This document shows, piece after piece, positions 8,144 to 16,659 of a DNA stretch of 47,329 nt (position 1 is its first letter; the number at the start of each line of letters is the position of its first letter). This stretch comes from an uncultured Eubacteriales bacterium (lineage in GTDB: Bacteria; Bacillota; Clostridia; Oscillospirales; Oscillospiraceae): assembly GCA_900544975.1 (NCBI GenBank), contig UQXI01000022.1, positions 1 through 47,329 of the forward strand, in the 5' to 3' direction. The position numbers were made by a program, and so were the translations under genes. The notes beneath the pieces are model-generated. The model was not told the DNA's origin and made no database searches. It saw nothing but the letters and a program-made list of their open reading frames with translations.

Positions 8144-9160
8144 TCAATAACGCCCCTCCTTCCCACGATTTTTCCGAACCCAATCAGCAAAACACAATAT
8201 CTGCATCAGGCAGGCAAACAGAATGTTACAGATTCCACTGATTCCCGCAATCCTAAGATACGCCCCCTGGTGAATGAGATTCAGCTGCGTTTTTCCCAGG
8301 ATAAAGCCCAGCAACGTTCCAAGTATGGATGTACAGACGAGATGAAGCAGCATTTTCGTAAAGAGCATGAGATAAGACGCGCCATACAGATGATGCACAG
8401 TCAAATACCGATTGCTCTCCCGGTACATCATGAAGACTGAAAACACTGCACAGAAGATAAGGCCAAGAAATGTAAACAACATGGACCGCGACACAAAATC
8501 ATCAAAAAACATCTGGACGAGCACATCCCAAATGCTTGATTGACTGTCCCGATACGTCTGATACTCTGCGGTCCTGCCTGTTTTCTCGATCATCTGCTTC
8601 AATTCACGTATGACGGCATCATCGGAAATGTTTGTATACAGCATCCCGTCCATATCTGTCATGTCGGACAACGGGTAATAGAAGAAGGCATTGCCTTGGA
8701 AGGTTGGAGTTTTTTTCTCTCCAATCACACCGACAATTTGGTAATTATAAACTCCTGGAAAGAGGACATTATTTTCGGCATAGCTGTCCAGGATTCCCGT
8801 ATCATTTTGAACGATAGTCGTTTTGGGTTCCTGCCCAGTAAATGAGACATTCCATGTGCTTTCAAACCAGTTTGCATAGTCAACGGCAGCAATGCCGGCA
8901 GCAGAAAAGCCTTTATAAAAGAGAACAGCTCGATGGTTAGATGCCCAAGCTACCAAGTCATCTTTCATCGCATCAAACTTTTCCTTTTTTTGAGCGCCAG
9001 GTTCACTTTCGTAGGAAGACGCATATACGACCAGACCGGAAAAGTCATCTGTAGCCGAATCAAAATGTGTATTGTAGACCATGTAGAAAAATAACGTTGC
9101 AAGCATAAAAGCGAAAACCAAAGAAGTGAAGGATAGTAAAGTCCCTTTCCGTTTACCCAT
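8144..9160 (-). CDS. FtsX-like ABC permease, first subunit
   Basis: Permease of about 338 aa and first recognised gene of the low-GC ABC operon. The N-terminal membrane segment is LLSFTSLVFAFMLATLFFYMVY, followed by an extracytoplasmic region rich in aromatic residues and three membrane segments from about residue 230 (MLFTFLGLIFCAVFSVFMMY, LVCTSILGTLLGFILG, and one near the C-terminus). The conserved LTVHHLYGAS loop marks it as FtsX-like. Two in-frame ATGs are possible; the one at 9160 has GGAGG at the right distance, while the one at 9178 overlaps that site. Just upstream lies the orphan reading frame 9236-9511, the usual place for a cargo peptide gene in small export operons. Peptide export or resistance is inference. 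Confidence 0.85.
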   Translation of the reverse strand: MGKRKGTLLSFTSLVFAFMLATLFFYMVYNTHFDSATDDFSGLVVYASSYESEPGAQKKEKFDAMKDDLVAWASNHRAVLFYKGFSAAGIAAVDYANWFESTWNVSFTGQEPKTTIVQNDTGILDSYAENNVLFPGVYNYQIVGVIGEKKTPTFQGNAFFYYPLSDMTDMDGMLYTNISDDAVIRELKQMIEKTGRTAEYQTYRDSQSSIWDVLVQMFFDDFVSRSMLFTFLGLIFCAVFSVFMMYRESNRYLTVHHLYGASYLMLFTKMLLHLVCTSILGTLLGFILGKTQLNLIHQGAYLRIAGISGICNILFACLMQILCFADWVRKNRGKEGRY

Positions 9161-9235
9161 GGCTGTGCCTCCATTCATAAGCTTGTGAGCCCCAAGTGCA
9201 TTACATCAATATCTTATGTTTGCAAAGTTCGCAGA

Positions 9236-9511
9236 TTATCCCGCGACAGGGGGAACGCTGATCGGCCAGATTCCTGTCCCATCGGGAACCCAGTCGAAAC
9301 CATACCGAAACTGAGTCTTGTTGGGATTGGGGATGATGGAGTCCGTATATGTGTGGCTTCTGCTCAGAATGCGCCCATCTGTTGGACCATTGCCATAAGC
9401 CGTGTACAATCTGCCGGTATCCTCCACGATGTTGCCAAGCAGATCATAACGCCAATCACGGATGTAACCACGCGCAGCATGATTCCCGTTCTCAACATAT
9501 GACGGCTGGCA
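9236..9511 (-). pseudogene. Orphan reading frame behind a duplicated leader, possible broken exported-peptide gene
   Basis: From the end of the leader duplication (9511) to a TAA at 9236 one frame stays open and reads like protein (GYIRDWRYDLLGNIVED, then SRSHTYTDSIIPNPN, FDWVPDGTGIWPISVPPVAG). It has a promoter and the ribosome site AGAAAGGAAGG in front of it but no usable start codon close behind. In another frame an ATG at the same place gives a short hydrophobic peptide (MLRTGIMLRVVTSVIGVMIC...) resembling a signal peptide, which soon ends. Together this suggests a small secreted protein gene damaged by a frameshift or by the join with the duplicated leader. I do not recognise the family. 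Its position directly upstream of two permeases suggests cargo or substrate, but that is inference. Confidence 0.35.
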
Positions 9512-9660
9512 CCTTCCTTTCTGATTTGGTGTGCTGTCATTATAGCATAGAAAGTGCGTATTCACAAATAAGTTTTGATTTTACGTAAATAGCGATTCAA
9601 ACAAAATTTTTGACCAGAATTTATGCAATTTGCCTAAGAGCTACGTCCCTGTAGGGAACG
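9511..9660. repeat. Leader duplication, distal copy
   Basis: Second copy of the subtilase leader (compare 5818-5966), same orientation, including ribosome site and promoter. It ends at GTAGGGAACGG, where it runs into the inverted-repeat element 9651-9830. Confidence 0.8.
9539..9567 (-). promoter_or_regulatory. Promoter in the duplicated leader, probably driving the ABC operon
   Basis: Minus-strand TTGTGA (9562-9567), 17-bp spacer, TATAAT (9539-9544). The -10 box is intact in this copy. It reads toward the orphan frame and the ABC permeases, for which no better promoter was seen. Confidence 0.6.
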
Positions 9661-9830
9661 GCCTTGGCCGTTCCGCCTGGAAGGCACTGAAAATTCGGAG
9701 GAACGGTGGTCTACATCACGGCTCCAGCTGGTTTATGCCACAAATATGCAGGGTCCGGATGTTTGCACAGAGGCACCGCTGCGGGTAGACGGCCTGCCGA
9801 GGAAGCGGAATGGTCAAGACCATTCCCTAC
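9651..9830. repeat. 180-bp element with palindromic terminal inverted repeats
   Basis: The left end is GTAG-GGAACGGCC-TT-GGCCGTTCC (9651-9674), the right end GGAATGGTC-AA-GACCATTCC-CTAC (9807-9830). Each end is itself a 9-bp palindrome, and the two ends are inverted relative to each other (GTAGGGAA... / ...TTCCCTAC). The roughly 130 bp between them show no open frame that I can support. A degenerate single end is seen near 5957. It looks like a small non-autonomous repeat; no clear target-site duplication is visible. Confidence 0.5.
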
Positions 9831-9847
9831 GGGTTGCAGTTCATGAC

Positions 9848-9893
9848 AAAAAATCTGGCAGGAAATCGGGAATGAGTCCGATTTCCTGCCAGA
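9848..9893 (-). terminator. Intrinsic terminator of typA
   Basis: A perfect 16-bp stem TCTGGCAGGAAATCGG / CCGATTTCCTGCCAGA with an 8-base loop, followed on the minus strand by TTTTTT (from 9854 downward). It lies 46 bp after the typA stop at 9939. Confidence 0.9.
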
Positions 9894-9938
9894 AATGGGG
9901 TTGTTTTAAAACGTAATTTGCGGGGGCGTTCTGGGAGA

Positions 9939-11762
9939 TTAGCCCCGCTTTTTCATGACTTCCCGCATGCGGGCAGCGTGCTCCAGGGTCCGTTTGCGGA
10001 TGCGCAGGCTCTTGGGGGTGCATTCCAGCAGCTCGTCGTCTGCCAGGAACTCCAGACACTGCTCCAGGGAGAAAACTCGGGGGGTGGTGAGGCGCAGGGC
10101 CTCATCGGAGCCTGCGGCCCGCATGTTGGTCAGCTGCTTCTTCTTGCAGATGTTGACCGTCATGTCCTCGTTCCGGCTGCAGATGCCCACCACCATACCG
10201 GCGTAGACCTCTGTGCCGGGGCCGATGAAGAGAACGCCTCGCTCCTGGGCATTGAACAGGCCGTAGGAGCTGGCGTCTCCGGTCTCAAAGGAGACCAGAG
10301 AGCCGGTGAGACGACGGGTGATTTCACCTTTCATAGGCGCGTAGCTGTCCAGCACAGAGGACATGATGCCCTCGCCCCGGGTGTCGGTGAGGAATTCGTT
10401 CCGGTAGCCGAAGAGACCCCGGGAGGGCACCAAGAATTCCAAACGGTACCGGCTGCCCACGGGCGACATGGTGACGAGATCGCCTTTCCGCTGGCCGATC
10501 TTCTCAATGACGGCCCCCATGGTGCCGTCCGGCACGTCGCAGACCAGGCGTTCGATGGGCTCGCAGACCTTTCCGTCGATCTCCTTGGTCAGGACCCGGG
10601 GAGTGGACACGGCGAATTCGTAGCCCTCCCGCCGCATGGTCTCCATGAGGATGGACAGGTGCATTTCCCCCCGGCCGGCGACGTTGAAGGCGTCGGTGCC
10701 CTGCTCGGTGACGTGGAGGGAGACGTCTTTTAGGAGCTCCCGCATGAGCCGGTCCCGGAGGTTCCGAGAGGTGACGTATTTGCCCTCCCGCCCGGCAAAG
10801 GGACTGTCGTTGACGGAGAAGGTCATTTCGATGGTGGGGTCGGAGATTTTGACAAAGGGCAGAGGATCCACTGCGTCAGGGGCGCAGATGGTCCGGCCGA
10901 TGGTGATGTCTGCCATACCGGAGAAGGCCACAATTTCACCGGCGGAGGCCGCCTGGATGGGGGTCTTCCCCAGGCCGTCAAATTCGTAGAGGGCGACGAT
11001 TTTGCCCTTCTGCCGGAGCTCCGGATCGTGATAATCGCAGATGGAGACCTCCTGGCCCACCTTGACGGCGCCGCGTTCAATGCGGCCGATGCCGATGCGG
11101 CCCACGTATTCGTTGTAGTCAATGGAGGAGACCAGGACCTGCAGTGGGGCGGCATCGTCGCCGGTGGGGGCGGGAATGTAGTTCACAATGGTCTCGAAGA
11201 GGGGGACGAGATCGGTCCCCAGCTGGTCGGGGCCATAGGAGGCGATGCCTTGCCGGGCAGAGCAGAAGATGGTGGGGGAGTCGAACTGCTCGTCGGTGGC
11301 GTCCAAATCCAGGAGCAGCTCCAGGACCTCATCCATGACCTCATGGACCCGGGCGTCGGGACGGTCCACTTTATTGACCACCACGATCACCTTGTGGCCC
11401 AGCTCCAGGGCCTTCTGGAGGACAAACCGGGTCTGGGGCATGGGGCCCTCGGCCGCGTCGACCAACAGCAGCACGCCGTTGACCATCTTCAGGATCCGCT
11501 CCACCTCGCCGCCAAAGTCGGCGTGGCCCGGGGTGTCTACGATGTTAATTTTGGTGTCTTTATAATGGACGGCGGTGTTTTTGGCCAGGATGGTGATGCC
11601 ACGCTCCCGCTCCAGATCTCCGGAGTCCATAACCCGCTCCACAGTCGCCTGATTTTCCCGGTAGATGCCGCCTTGCTTCAGCATTTGGTCCACCAGGGTG
11701 GTCTTGCCGTGGTCTACGTGGGCGATGATTGCAATGTTGCGAATGTTCTCTTGCTGCGCCAT
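9939..11762 (-). CDS. typA: Translational GTPase TypA/BipA
   Basis: Ribosome-binding GTPase of the EF-G-like superfamily (607 aa, the usual length), involved in 50S subunit maturation and stress adaptation. The GTPase domain shows the P-loop AHVDHGKTT, switch I RGITI, DTPGHADFGGEVER and NKVDRPDA. Beta-barrel domain II and two EF-G-like alpha/beta domains follow, with the BipA-specific C-terminal domain ending in the basic stretch RIRKRTLEHAARMREVMKKRG. The frame is open to 11897, but the ATG at 11762 (MAQQENIRNIAIIAHVDHG) gives the family N-terminus and has GGAAGGAG upstream. The gene stands alone between its own promoter and terminator and is divergent from the ABC pair starting at 11987. 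Confidence 0.96.
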   Translation of the reverse strand: MAQQENIRNIAIIAHVDHGKTTLVDQMLKQGGIYRENQATVERVMDSGDLERERGITILAKNTAVHYKDTKINIVDTPGHADFGGEVERILKMVNGVLLLVDAAEGPMPQTRFVLQKALELGHKVIVVVNKVDRPDARVHEVMDEVLELLLDLDATDEQFDSPTIFCSARQGIASYGPDQLGTDLVPLFETIVNYIPAPTGDDAAPLQVLVSSIDYNEYVGRIGIGRIERGAVKVGQEVSICDYHDPELRQKGKIVALYEFDGLGKTPIQAASAGEIVAFSGMADITIGRTICAPDAVDPLPFVKISDPTIEMTFSVNDSPFAGREGKYVTSRNLRDRLMRELLKDVSLHVTEQGTDAFNVAGRGEMHLSILMETMRREGYEFAVSTPRVLTKEIDGKVCEPIERLVCDVPDGTMGAVIEKIGQRKGDLVTMSPVGSRYRLEFLVPSRGLFGYRNEFLTDTRGEGIMSSVLDSYAPMKGEITRRLTGSLVSFETGDASSYGLFNAQERGVLFIGPGTEVYAGMVVGICSRNEDMTVNICKKKQLTNMRAAGSDEALRLTTPRVFSLEQCLEFLADDELLECTPKSLRIRKRTLEHAARMREVMKKRG

Positions 11763-11807
11763 AAAAAGGTCGCTCCTTCCATGATTTGACCGCTTTTCCA
11801 ACTGTGC

Positions 11808-11836
11808 AATATACCACATTTGTGAGAAAAATGCAA
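11808..11836 (-). promoter_or_regulatory. Promoter of typA
   Basis: Minus-strand TTGCAT (11831-11836), 17-bp spacer, TATATT (11808-11813), 46 bp upstream of the start codon. Confidence 0.7.
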
Positions 11837-11986
11837 TGGATTTTAGAAAAAAACAGGAATTTCCAGAATCTTGGCCGGGGTGCAGGCCAGCCAACATTCA
11901 CAAATTGTTGATAAATTGCATGGGAGCAGCGTGTATAATAAATCGCATGAAAAAACAAAGGGTTCGCAGCCAGCTGGGGGATTTTT

Positions 11987-12688
11987 ATGGCGTTTGTTGT
12001 ATTTCAGGATGTGGGGAAAATTTATAAAACCGGCGAGGTGCAGGTGGAAGCTCTGCGAGGGGCCACCTTTGAGGTGGAAAAGGGAGAGCTCTGTGTCATT
12101 GTGGGCCCTTCCGGCGCTGGGAAAACCACGCTACTCAATATTTTGGGCGGAATGGATACGAGAACCAGCGGCAAGGTGTTTTTGGATGGCGCGGAGGTCT
12201 CCGCATTTCACAAACGGCAGCTGACGACCTACCGGCGGCAGGATGTGGGATTTGTCTTCCAGTTCTACAACCTGGTCCAGAATCTGACGGCGCTGGAGAA
12301 CGTGGAGCTGGCCAGCCAGATTTGCCGGGATCCTCTGGATCCGAGCCAGGTGCTGGCAGATGTGGGCCTGGCAGCCCGGGCCAAGAATTTCCCGGCGCAG
12401 CTGTCCGGCGGTGAGCAGCAGCGGGTGGCCATTGCCCGGGCCCTGGCCAAAAATCCCAAGCTCCTGTTGTGCGACGAGCCCACAGGCGCTCTGGATTATC
12501 ATACCGGCAAGGCAATTCTGAAGCTCCTCCAGGATACCGGCCGACGGACCGGCATGACAATCATCATCATCACCCACAATTCGGCCCTCACCGCTATGGC
12601 AGATCGGGTGATCCAGGTGAAAAACGGCACGGTAGTAGACGTCCGGGTGAATCCCAACCCCCGGCCCGTCTCGGAGATTGAGTGGTGA
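11987..12688 (+). CDS. ABC transporter ATP-binding protein for the coiled-coil FtsX permease
   Basis: ATPase subunit (233 aa) of the MacB/LolD class. Walker A is GPSGAGKTT near residue 43, the Q-loop GFVFQFYNLVQNLTALENVEL, the signature QLSGGEQQRVAIARALAKNP, Walker B LLLCDEPTGALD and the switch His IIITHN. A GGGGGA ribosome site precedes the ATG by five bases. A TATAAT lies at 11934-11939 but no convincing -35 box is at the right distance. Its last bases overlap the GTG start of the permease at 12682, so the two are translationally coupled and almost certainly form one complex. In this family ATP hydrolysis often drives mechanical work on extracytoplasmic domains rather than transport; the role here is unknown. 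Confidence 0.93.
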   Translation: MAFVVFQDVGKIYKTGEVQVEALRGATFEVEKGELCVIVGPSGAGKTTLLNILGGMDTRTSGKVFLDGAEVSAFHKRQLTTYRRQDVGFVFQFYNLVQNLTALENVELASQICRDPLDPSQVLADVGLAARAKNFPAQLSGGEQQRVAIARALAKNPKLLLCDEPTGALDYHTGKAILKLLQDTGRRTGMTIIIITHNSALTAMADRVIQVKNGTVVDVRVNPNPRPVSEIEW

Positions 12689-15600
12689 GCCGGTCGATGC
12701 GGAGGGACCTCCGCCGCTCCATTCGAAAGTCCGCTGGCCGGTATTTGGCCATCCTGGCAATCATTGCCCTGGGGTCTGGTTTTCTGGTGGGTCTGCGGTC
12801 CACCAAGGGGGACATGATGGCCACGGCGCAGACCTATATTGACAAGCAGGCCCTCTTTGACTTCCGGGTGCTGAACACCTACGGCTACACCCAAGAGGAT
12901 GTGGAGGCTCTGGGCCAGCAGCCGGGCATTGGGGCCGCCGAGGGCGCCATCTCCATGGATGTGCTCTTGGGAGGCGAGGATCGGGAGGAAGACGCGGTGT
13001 TCCGCCTGCTGAACCTGCCAGAGCGCATCAATGTGCCGGAGTTACAGGCCGGACGAATGCCCCAACGGGCGGGGGAATGCCTGGCCGACGGATTCTATTT
13101 TACCCGCAGCGACATTGGGAAAACCCTGACCCTCTCCCAGGAAAACGAGGCAGACGCCAGGGAGAAGCTCACAGTGGAGGAATTTACCATTGTGGGTCTG
13201 TGCAGCTCGCCCCTGTTCCTGAACTTTGAGCGGGGCAGCACCACCTTGGGCAAGGGCTCCCTGGCGGCCTATCTGTATGTGCCGGAGGGCGCCTTTGATT
13301 TGGGCGGGGTGTATACGGAAATCGACCTGAAGCTGGACCGGAACTATCCCATGTATGACGAGGAATATGAGAGACGTCTGTCAGAGACGGCGGATGCATT
13401 GGAGCCCTTGGCCAAAACTCTGGCCCAGGCACGGTATGAAACCGTGGTGGAAGAGGCGGAAACCCAGCTGAGAGAGGGCCGGGAGGCATATGAAGCAGGG
13501 CGGAAGACCTATGAGACCCAGCGGGACCAGGCGCAGGAGGAACTTCAGAAGGCGGGTGCACAGCTGGACCAGGGAGAGGCGGAGCTTCAGAGCAAAGAAC
13601 TGGAGTGGAAGAACGGCCAAACCGCCCTGGAGGCAGGCCAGGCGCAGATCGATGGGGGCAACAAGCAGCTGAAGGAAGGGGAGATCCAACTACAGCAGCA
13701 GAAGGCCCAGACCTACCAGCAGTTTGCGGACACCCAGGCCCAGCTCACCAGTCAGTATACCCAGGCTTCCCAAGGCCTAACCCAGATTGAGACGGGTTTG
13801 GAGCAGCTGGAGTCGGGCCTCGGGCAGTTGGAAAGCGGCCTTGCTCAGATTGAGACAGGACTTGGACAGCTGGAGCTGAGCCTGCGCCTGACGGACAGCG
13901 GCCTCACAGCAGCCCGGCAGCTGCTGGAGGTGGTCCGGAAAGGGCTGGAGGCGGACCCGGAGAATCCGGGCCTCCTGGAGTCTCAAAAGGAGCTGGAGCA
14001 GCGGATTCTGGATTTGGAGGCCCAACGGGCGGAGATGGAGACCCAACAGGCGGAGACTTTGACCCAACAGAAGGAGCTGGAGGAGCAGAAAACCGGCCTG
14101 GAGACGCAGAAAGCGGAGCTTCTGACTCAGCAAAGCCAGGTCCAGGCCGGATTGAATCAGATCCAGGATGGCCTGCGGCAGCTGGACTCCGCCCGGAGCC
14201 AGGCAGAGGATCGGTTCGCCATAGCCCAGGCCACCCTGGAGGCAAATCGCCTGGAGCTGGAGCAGGCCCAGACACAGTTGTCGGAGCAGCGGCAGCAGCT
14301 GGAATCCGGCCGGCAGCAGCTGGACGACGCCCGGAAAGAGCTGGAATCGGGCCGGAAAACCTATGAGGAAAGCCGGAATCAGGCGGAGTCGGAGCTGAAG
14401 GCGGCAGAGCTGGAGCTGGAAGAGGCCCGGCAGCAGCTGGAAGAGGGACAGACGGCGCTGGAGCGCATGTCAGAGCCGGACACTTATCTCCTGGACCGGA
14501 ATACCAATGTGGCCTATGTCTGCTATGAAAGTGATGCGGACATTGTGGAGGGGATCAGCAAGGTGTTTCCCCTGTTTTTCTTCCTGGTGGCGGCCCTGGT
14601 GTGCATCACCACCATGAGCAAAATGGTGGACGAGGAGCGGACGCAGATTGGCGTGATGAAGGCGCTGGGGTATGGCAGCGGCGCCATTACGGCGAAGTAT
14701 TTGGCCTATTCCGGCAGTGCTTCCCTCCTGGGGTGCCTCCTGGGGGTGTCGGCGGGGTCCGTCATTTTCCCAAGCGCCATTTGGCAGGGCTACAACATTA
14801 TGTACAACTTTGCCTCCCGGATGCAGCTGACCTTCCAGTGGCCATTGTGCGCGGTCATTGTGTGCAGCTACACAGGCTGTATGCTGGTGGTGACCTGGCT
14901 CTGCTGCCGCCGGGAGCTGGCAGAGGTGCCGGCGGAGCTGATTCGCCCCAAGAGTCCCAAGGCGGGAAAACGGCTGCTGCTGGAGCGGCTGCCCCTGTGG
15001 AAGCATTTGAGCTTTCTCAGGAAGGTATCCATCCGGAATATTTTCCGGTACCGAAAGCGGCTGGTGATGATGCTTGTGGGGGTGGGCGGCTGCGCCGCTC
15101 TGGTGGTCACCGGCTTCGGCATCAAAGATTCCATTGCCGGGATGGCGGATGATCAATTTGGGGAAGTCACCTTATATGACATGTCCGTCACCTTCTCAGG
15201 CCATCAGACTCCGGAGGATCAGGCGACCTTCCTGGACGGCTGTGCCGGGACGGTGGAGGAGTCCCTGTTCCTCCACGAGAGCATGGCGGATCTCACCGCT
15301 GGGGCGGGGACCAAGTCGGTCCACCTCCTGGCGTCCCAGGAGGAGCTGACCGAGTTTGTCTCTCTGCACCGGGGAAGGGAACCAGTGGCGTTCCCGTCCA
15401 AGGGGCAGGCGGTCATCAGCCGGGGCCTGGCGGAGACGCTGGATCTTCAGGTGGGAGATTCGGTGGTACTCCGGACGCCGGAGATGAAAACCCTGGATGT
15501 GACGGTCAGCGGTATTTTTGACAACCATGTATACCACTACGTGTTGGTGTCCGTGGATACGGTGCAGGAGCAATGGGGGACGGAGCCGCCGGTGAATACG

Positions 15601-16131
15601 GCTTACCTCTATGTCCCAGAGGGACAGACGGCCCAGGAATCCTCCATCGTGGTTTCCAGTCAGGCGGATGTGCTCAGTGTCATGCTCTGCCAGGATATGG
15701 CGGAGCGGGTGTCTAACATGATGCAGAGCCTGGATTACATTGTGGCCCTGGTGGTCATCAGCGCGGCGGCCCTGGCCTTCATCGTGATGTACAACCTGAC
15801 CAACATCAACATCGCCGAGCGGGTCCGGGAAATTGCCACCATCAAGGTGTTGGGCTTCTATCCCATGGAATCCGCGTCCTATGTCTTCCGGGAGGGCATG
15901 GCCCTCACCGCTATGGGCTGCGCTTTGGGGCTGGTCGCAGGAAAGCTGCTCCACGCCTTTGTCATCAGTCAGGTCCGCATTGATATGGTCTTCTTCACCC
16001 CCAAAGTTGCCTGGACCAGCTACCTCTGGGCGGTGGTGCTCACCTTCTTGTTTGCCTGCATGGTGGATGTGTTCCTCTATTTCAAGCTGGAGCGCATCAA
16101 TATGGCGGAGGCGTTGAAATCTGTGGAGTAG
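12682..16131 (+). CDS. Large FtsX-like ABC permease with extracytoplasmic coiled coil
   Basis: Permease of about 1,149 aa, far longer than MacB or FtsX. One membrane segment at about residues 22-40 (YLAILAIIALGSGFLVGL) is followed by a MacB-like extracytoplasmic domain, then about 345 residues (roughly 250-595) of nearly uninterrupted Gln/Glu-rich coiled coil. The first FtsX core follows (PLFFFLVAALVCITTMSK... from about 627), another membrane segment near 793 (LVMMLVGVGGCAALVVTGFG), a second extracytoplasmic domain and the second FtsX core from about 1015. Two FtsX cores in one chain imply that it works with a dimer of the upstream ATPase. GTG at 12682, GTG at 12685 and ATG at 12697 are possible starts; GGAG upstream favours 12682. 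The family is known in Firmicutes, with no established substrate; cell-envelope remodelling is a guess. Confidence 0.92.
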   Translation: MVSRSMRRDLRRSIRKSAGRYLAILAIIALGSGFLVGLRSTKGDMMATAQTYIDKQALFDFRVLNTYGYTQEDVEALGQQPGIGAAEGAISMDVLLGGEDREEDAVFRLLNLPERINVPELQAGRMPQRAGECLADGFYFTRSDIGKTLTLSQENEADAREKLTVEEFTIVGLCSSPLFLNFERGSTTLGKGSLAAYLYVPEGAFDLGGVYTEIDLKLDRNYPMYDEEYERRLSETADALEPLAKTLAQARYETVVEEAETQLREGREAYEAGRKTYETQRDQAQEELQKAGAQLDQGEAELQSKELEWKNGQTALEAGQAQIDGGNKQLKEGEIQLQQQKAQTYQQFADTQAQLTSQYTQASQGLTQIETGLEQLESGLGQLESGLAQIETGLGQLELSLRLTDSGLTAARQLLEVVRKGLEADPENPGLLESQKELEQRILDLEAQRAEMETQQAETLTQQKELEEQKTGLETQKAELLTQQSQVQAGLNQIQDGLRQLDSARSQAEDRFAIAQATLEANRLELEQAQTQLSEQRQQLESGRQQLDDARKELESGRKTYEESRNQAESELKAAELELEEARQQLEEGQTALERMSEPDTYLLDRNTNVAYVCYESDADIVEGISKVFPLFFFLVAALVCITTMSKMVDEERTQIGVMKALGYGSGAITAKYLAYSGSASLLGCLLGVSAGSVIFPSAIWQGYNIMYNFASRMQLTFQWPLCAVIVCSYTGCMLVVTWLCCRRELAEVPAELIRPKSPKAGKRLLLERLPLWKHLSFLRKVSIRNIFRYRKRLVMMLVGVGGCAALVVTGFGIKDSIAGMADDQFGEVTLYDMSVTFSGHQTPEDQATFLDGCAGTVEESLFLHESMADLTAGAGTKSVHLLASQEELTEFVSLHRGREPVAFPSKGQAVISRGLAETLDLQVGDSVVLRTPEMKTLDVTVSGIFDNHVYHYVLVSVDTVQEQWGTEPPVNTAYLYVPEGQTAQESSIVVSSQADVLSVMLCQDMAERVSNMMQSLDYIVALVVISAAALAFIVMYNLTNINIAERVREIATIKVLGFYPMESASYVFREGMALTAMGCALGLVAGKLLHAFVISQVRIDMVFFTPKVAWTSYLWAVVLTFLFACMVDVFLYFKLERINMAEALKSVE
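13780..13884 (+). repeat. Five tandem heptads (21-bp units) in the coiled coil
   Basis: Residues 367-401 of the permease read TQIETGL, EQLESGL, GQLESGL, AQIETGL, GQLELSL in direct succession. The DNA of the units differs at synonymous positions, so the repeat is old or under protein-level selection. Confidence 0.85.
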
Positions 16132-16205
16132 TTGTGCTGCTAACAATCCTTGAATTTGCGCTTTGGAGAGAGTTTCCCGTGAGGGAACGCGCTTAGGGTT
16201 ACGGT

Positions 16206-16560
16206 CAAGGCCATAGGGGCGGATTTGTGTGTCCGCTTAGTGGAAACATAGTGCGTTTCCTTCCCATGTTCTACAAATTTGTGATGCCTACCACGGGCGG
16301 ACACACAGGTCCGCCCCTACGATGATATCGCAACATGGTGCATGAACAGATTCTCGGTGTTTCCGTAAAATTCACAAGATTTCCTCCTAAAGTGGGCAAT
16401 AAAATCGCAAAAATGTCGAGTAATTTCTGCCAATCCTCGCCGTTCGCCGTAGGGGCGGACCCATGTGTCCGCCCGGCGGAAACATCATGCGTTTCCCAAC
16501 CACGTCGGGTGAATTCGCAACGCCTACCACGGGCGGACGCACAGGTGTGTCCGCCCGCTG
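16206..16560 (-). repeat. Composite dispersed repeat, copy 2 (A-B-A, inverted)
   Basis: Read on the minus strand this has the same module order as 780-1134: module A with GCGAATTCACCCGACGTGG and GGGCGGACACATGGGTCCGC, module B with TTAGGAGGAAATCTTGTGAA and GCGATATCATCGTAGGGGC, then a degenerate second A (16206-16285). An additional GCGGGCGGACAC-type palindrome lies at its outer end near 16535-16560. It occupies most of the gene-free gap 16132-16659; I see no terminator for the permease there. Confidence 0.85.
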
Positions 16561-16613
16561 ATATGCATGGCGAGTTTTTAAAAAAACGAAGAACTTTGCA
16601 GCGAAGACATACA

Positions 16614-16642
16614 AAACCGCCCTGAGGGAAGGCCTCAGGGCG
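16614..16642 (-). terminator. Terminator of the small P-loop gene
   Basis: Stem CGCCCTGAGG (16618-16627), loop GAAGG, stem CCTCAGGGCG (16633-16642), followed on the minus strand by GTTTTGT. It lies 18 bp beyond the stop at 16660. Confidence 0.75.
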
Positions 16643-16659
16643 GGTGGTATTATGGAGAC

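Noticed and set aside
11908..11939. TTGATA and TATAAT upstream of the 11987 ABC gene, considered as a promoter
   Set aside because: Spacing is 20 bp, outside the usual range; only the -10 box is convincing.
16335..16625. Plus-strand frame encoding a VGADPCVRP-type peptide, with similar frames at 696-1034
   Set aside because: They are translations of the dispersed repeat; frame and length differ from copy to copy.
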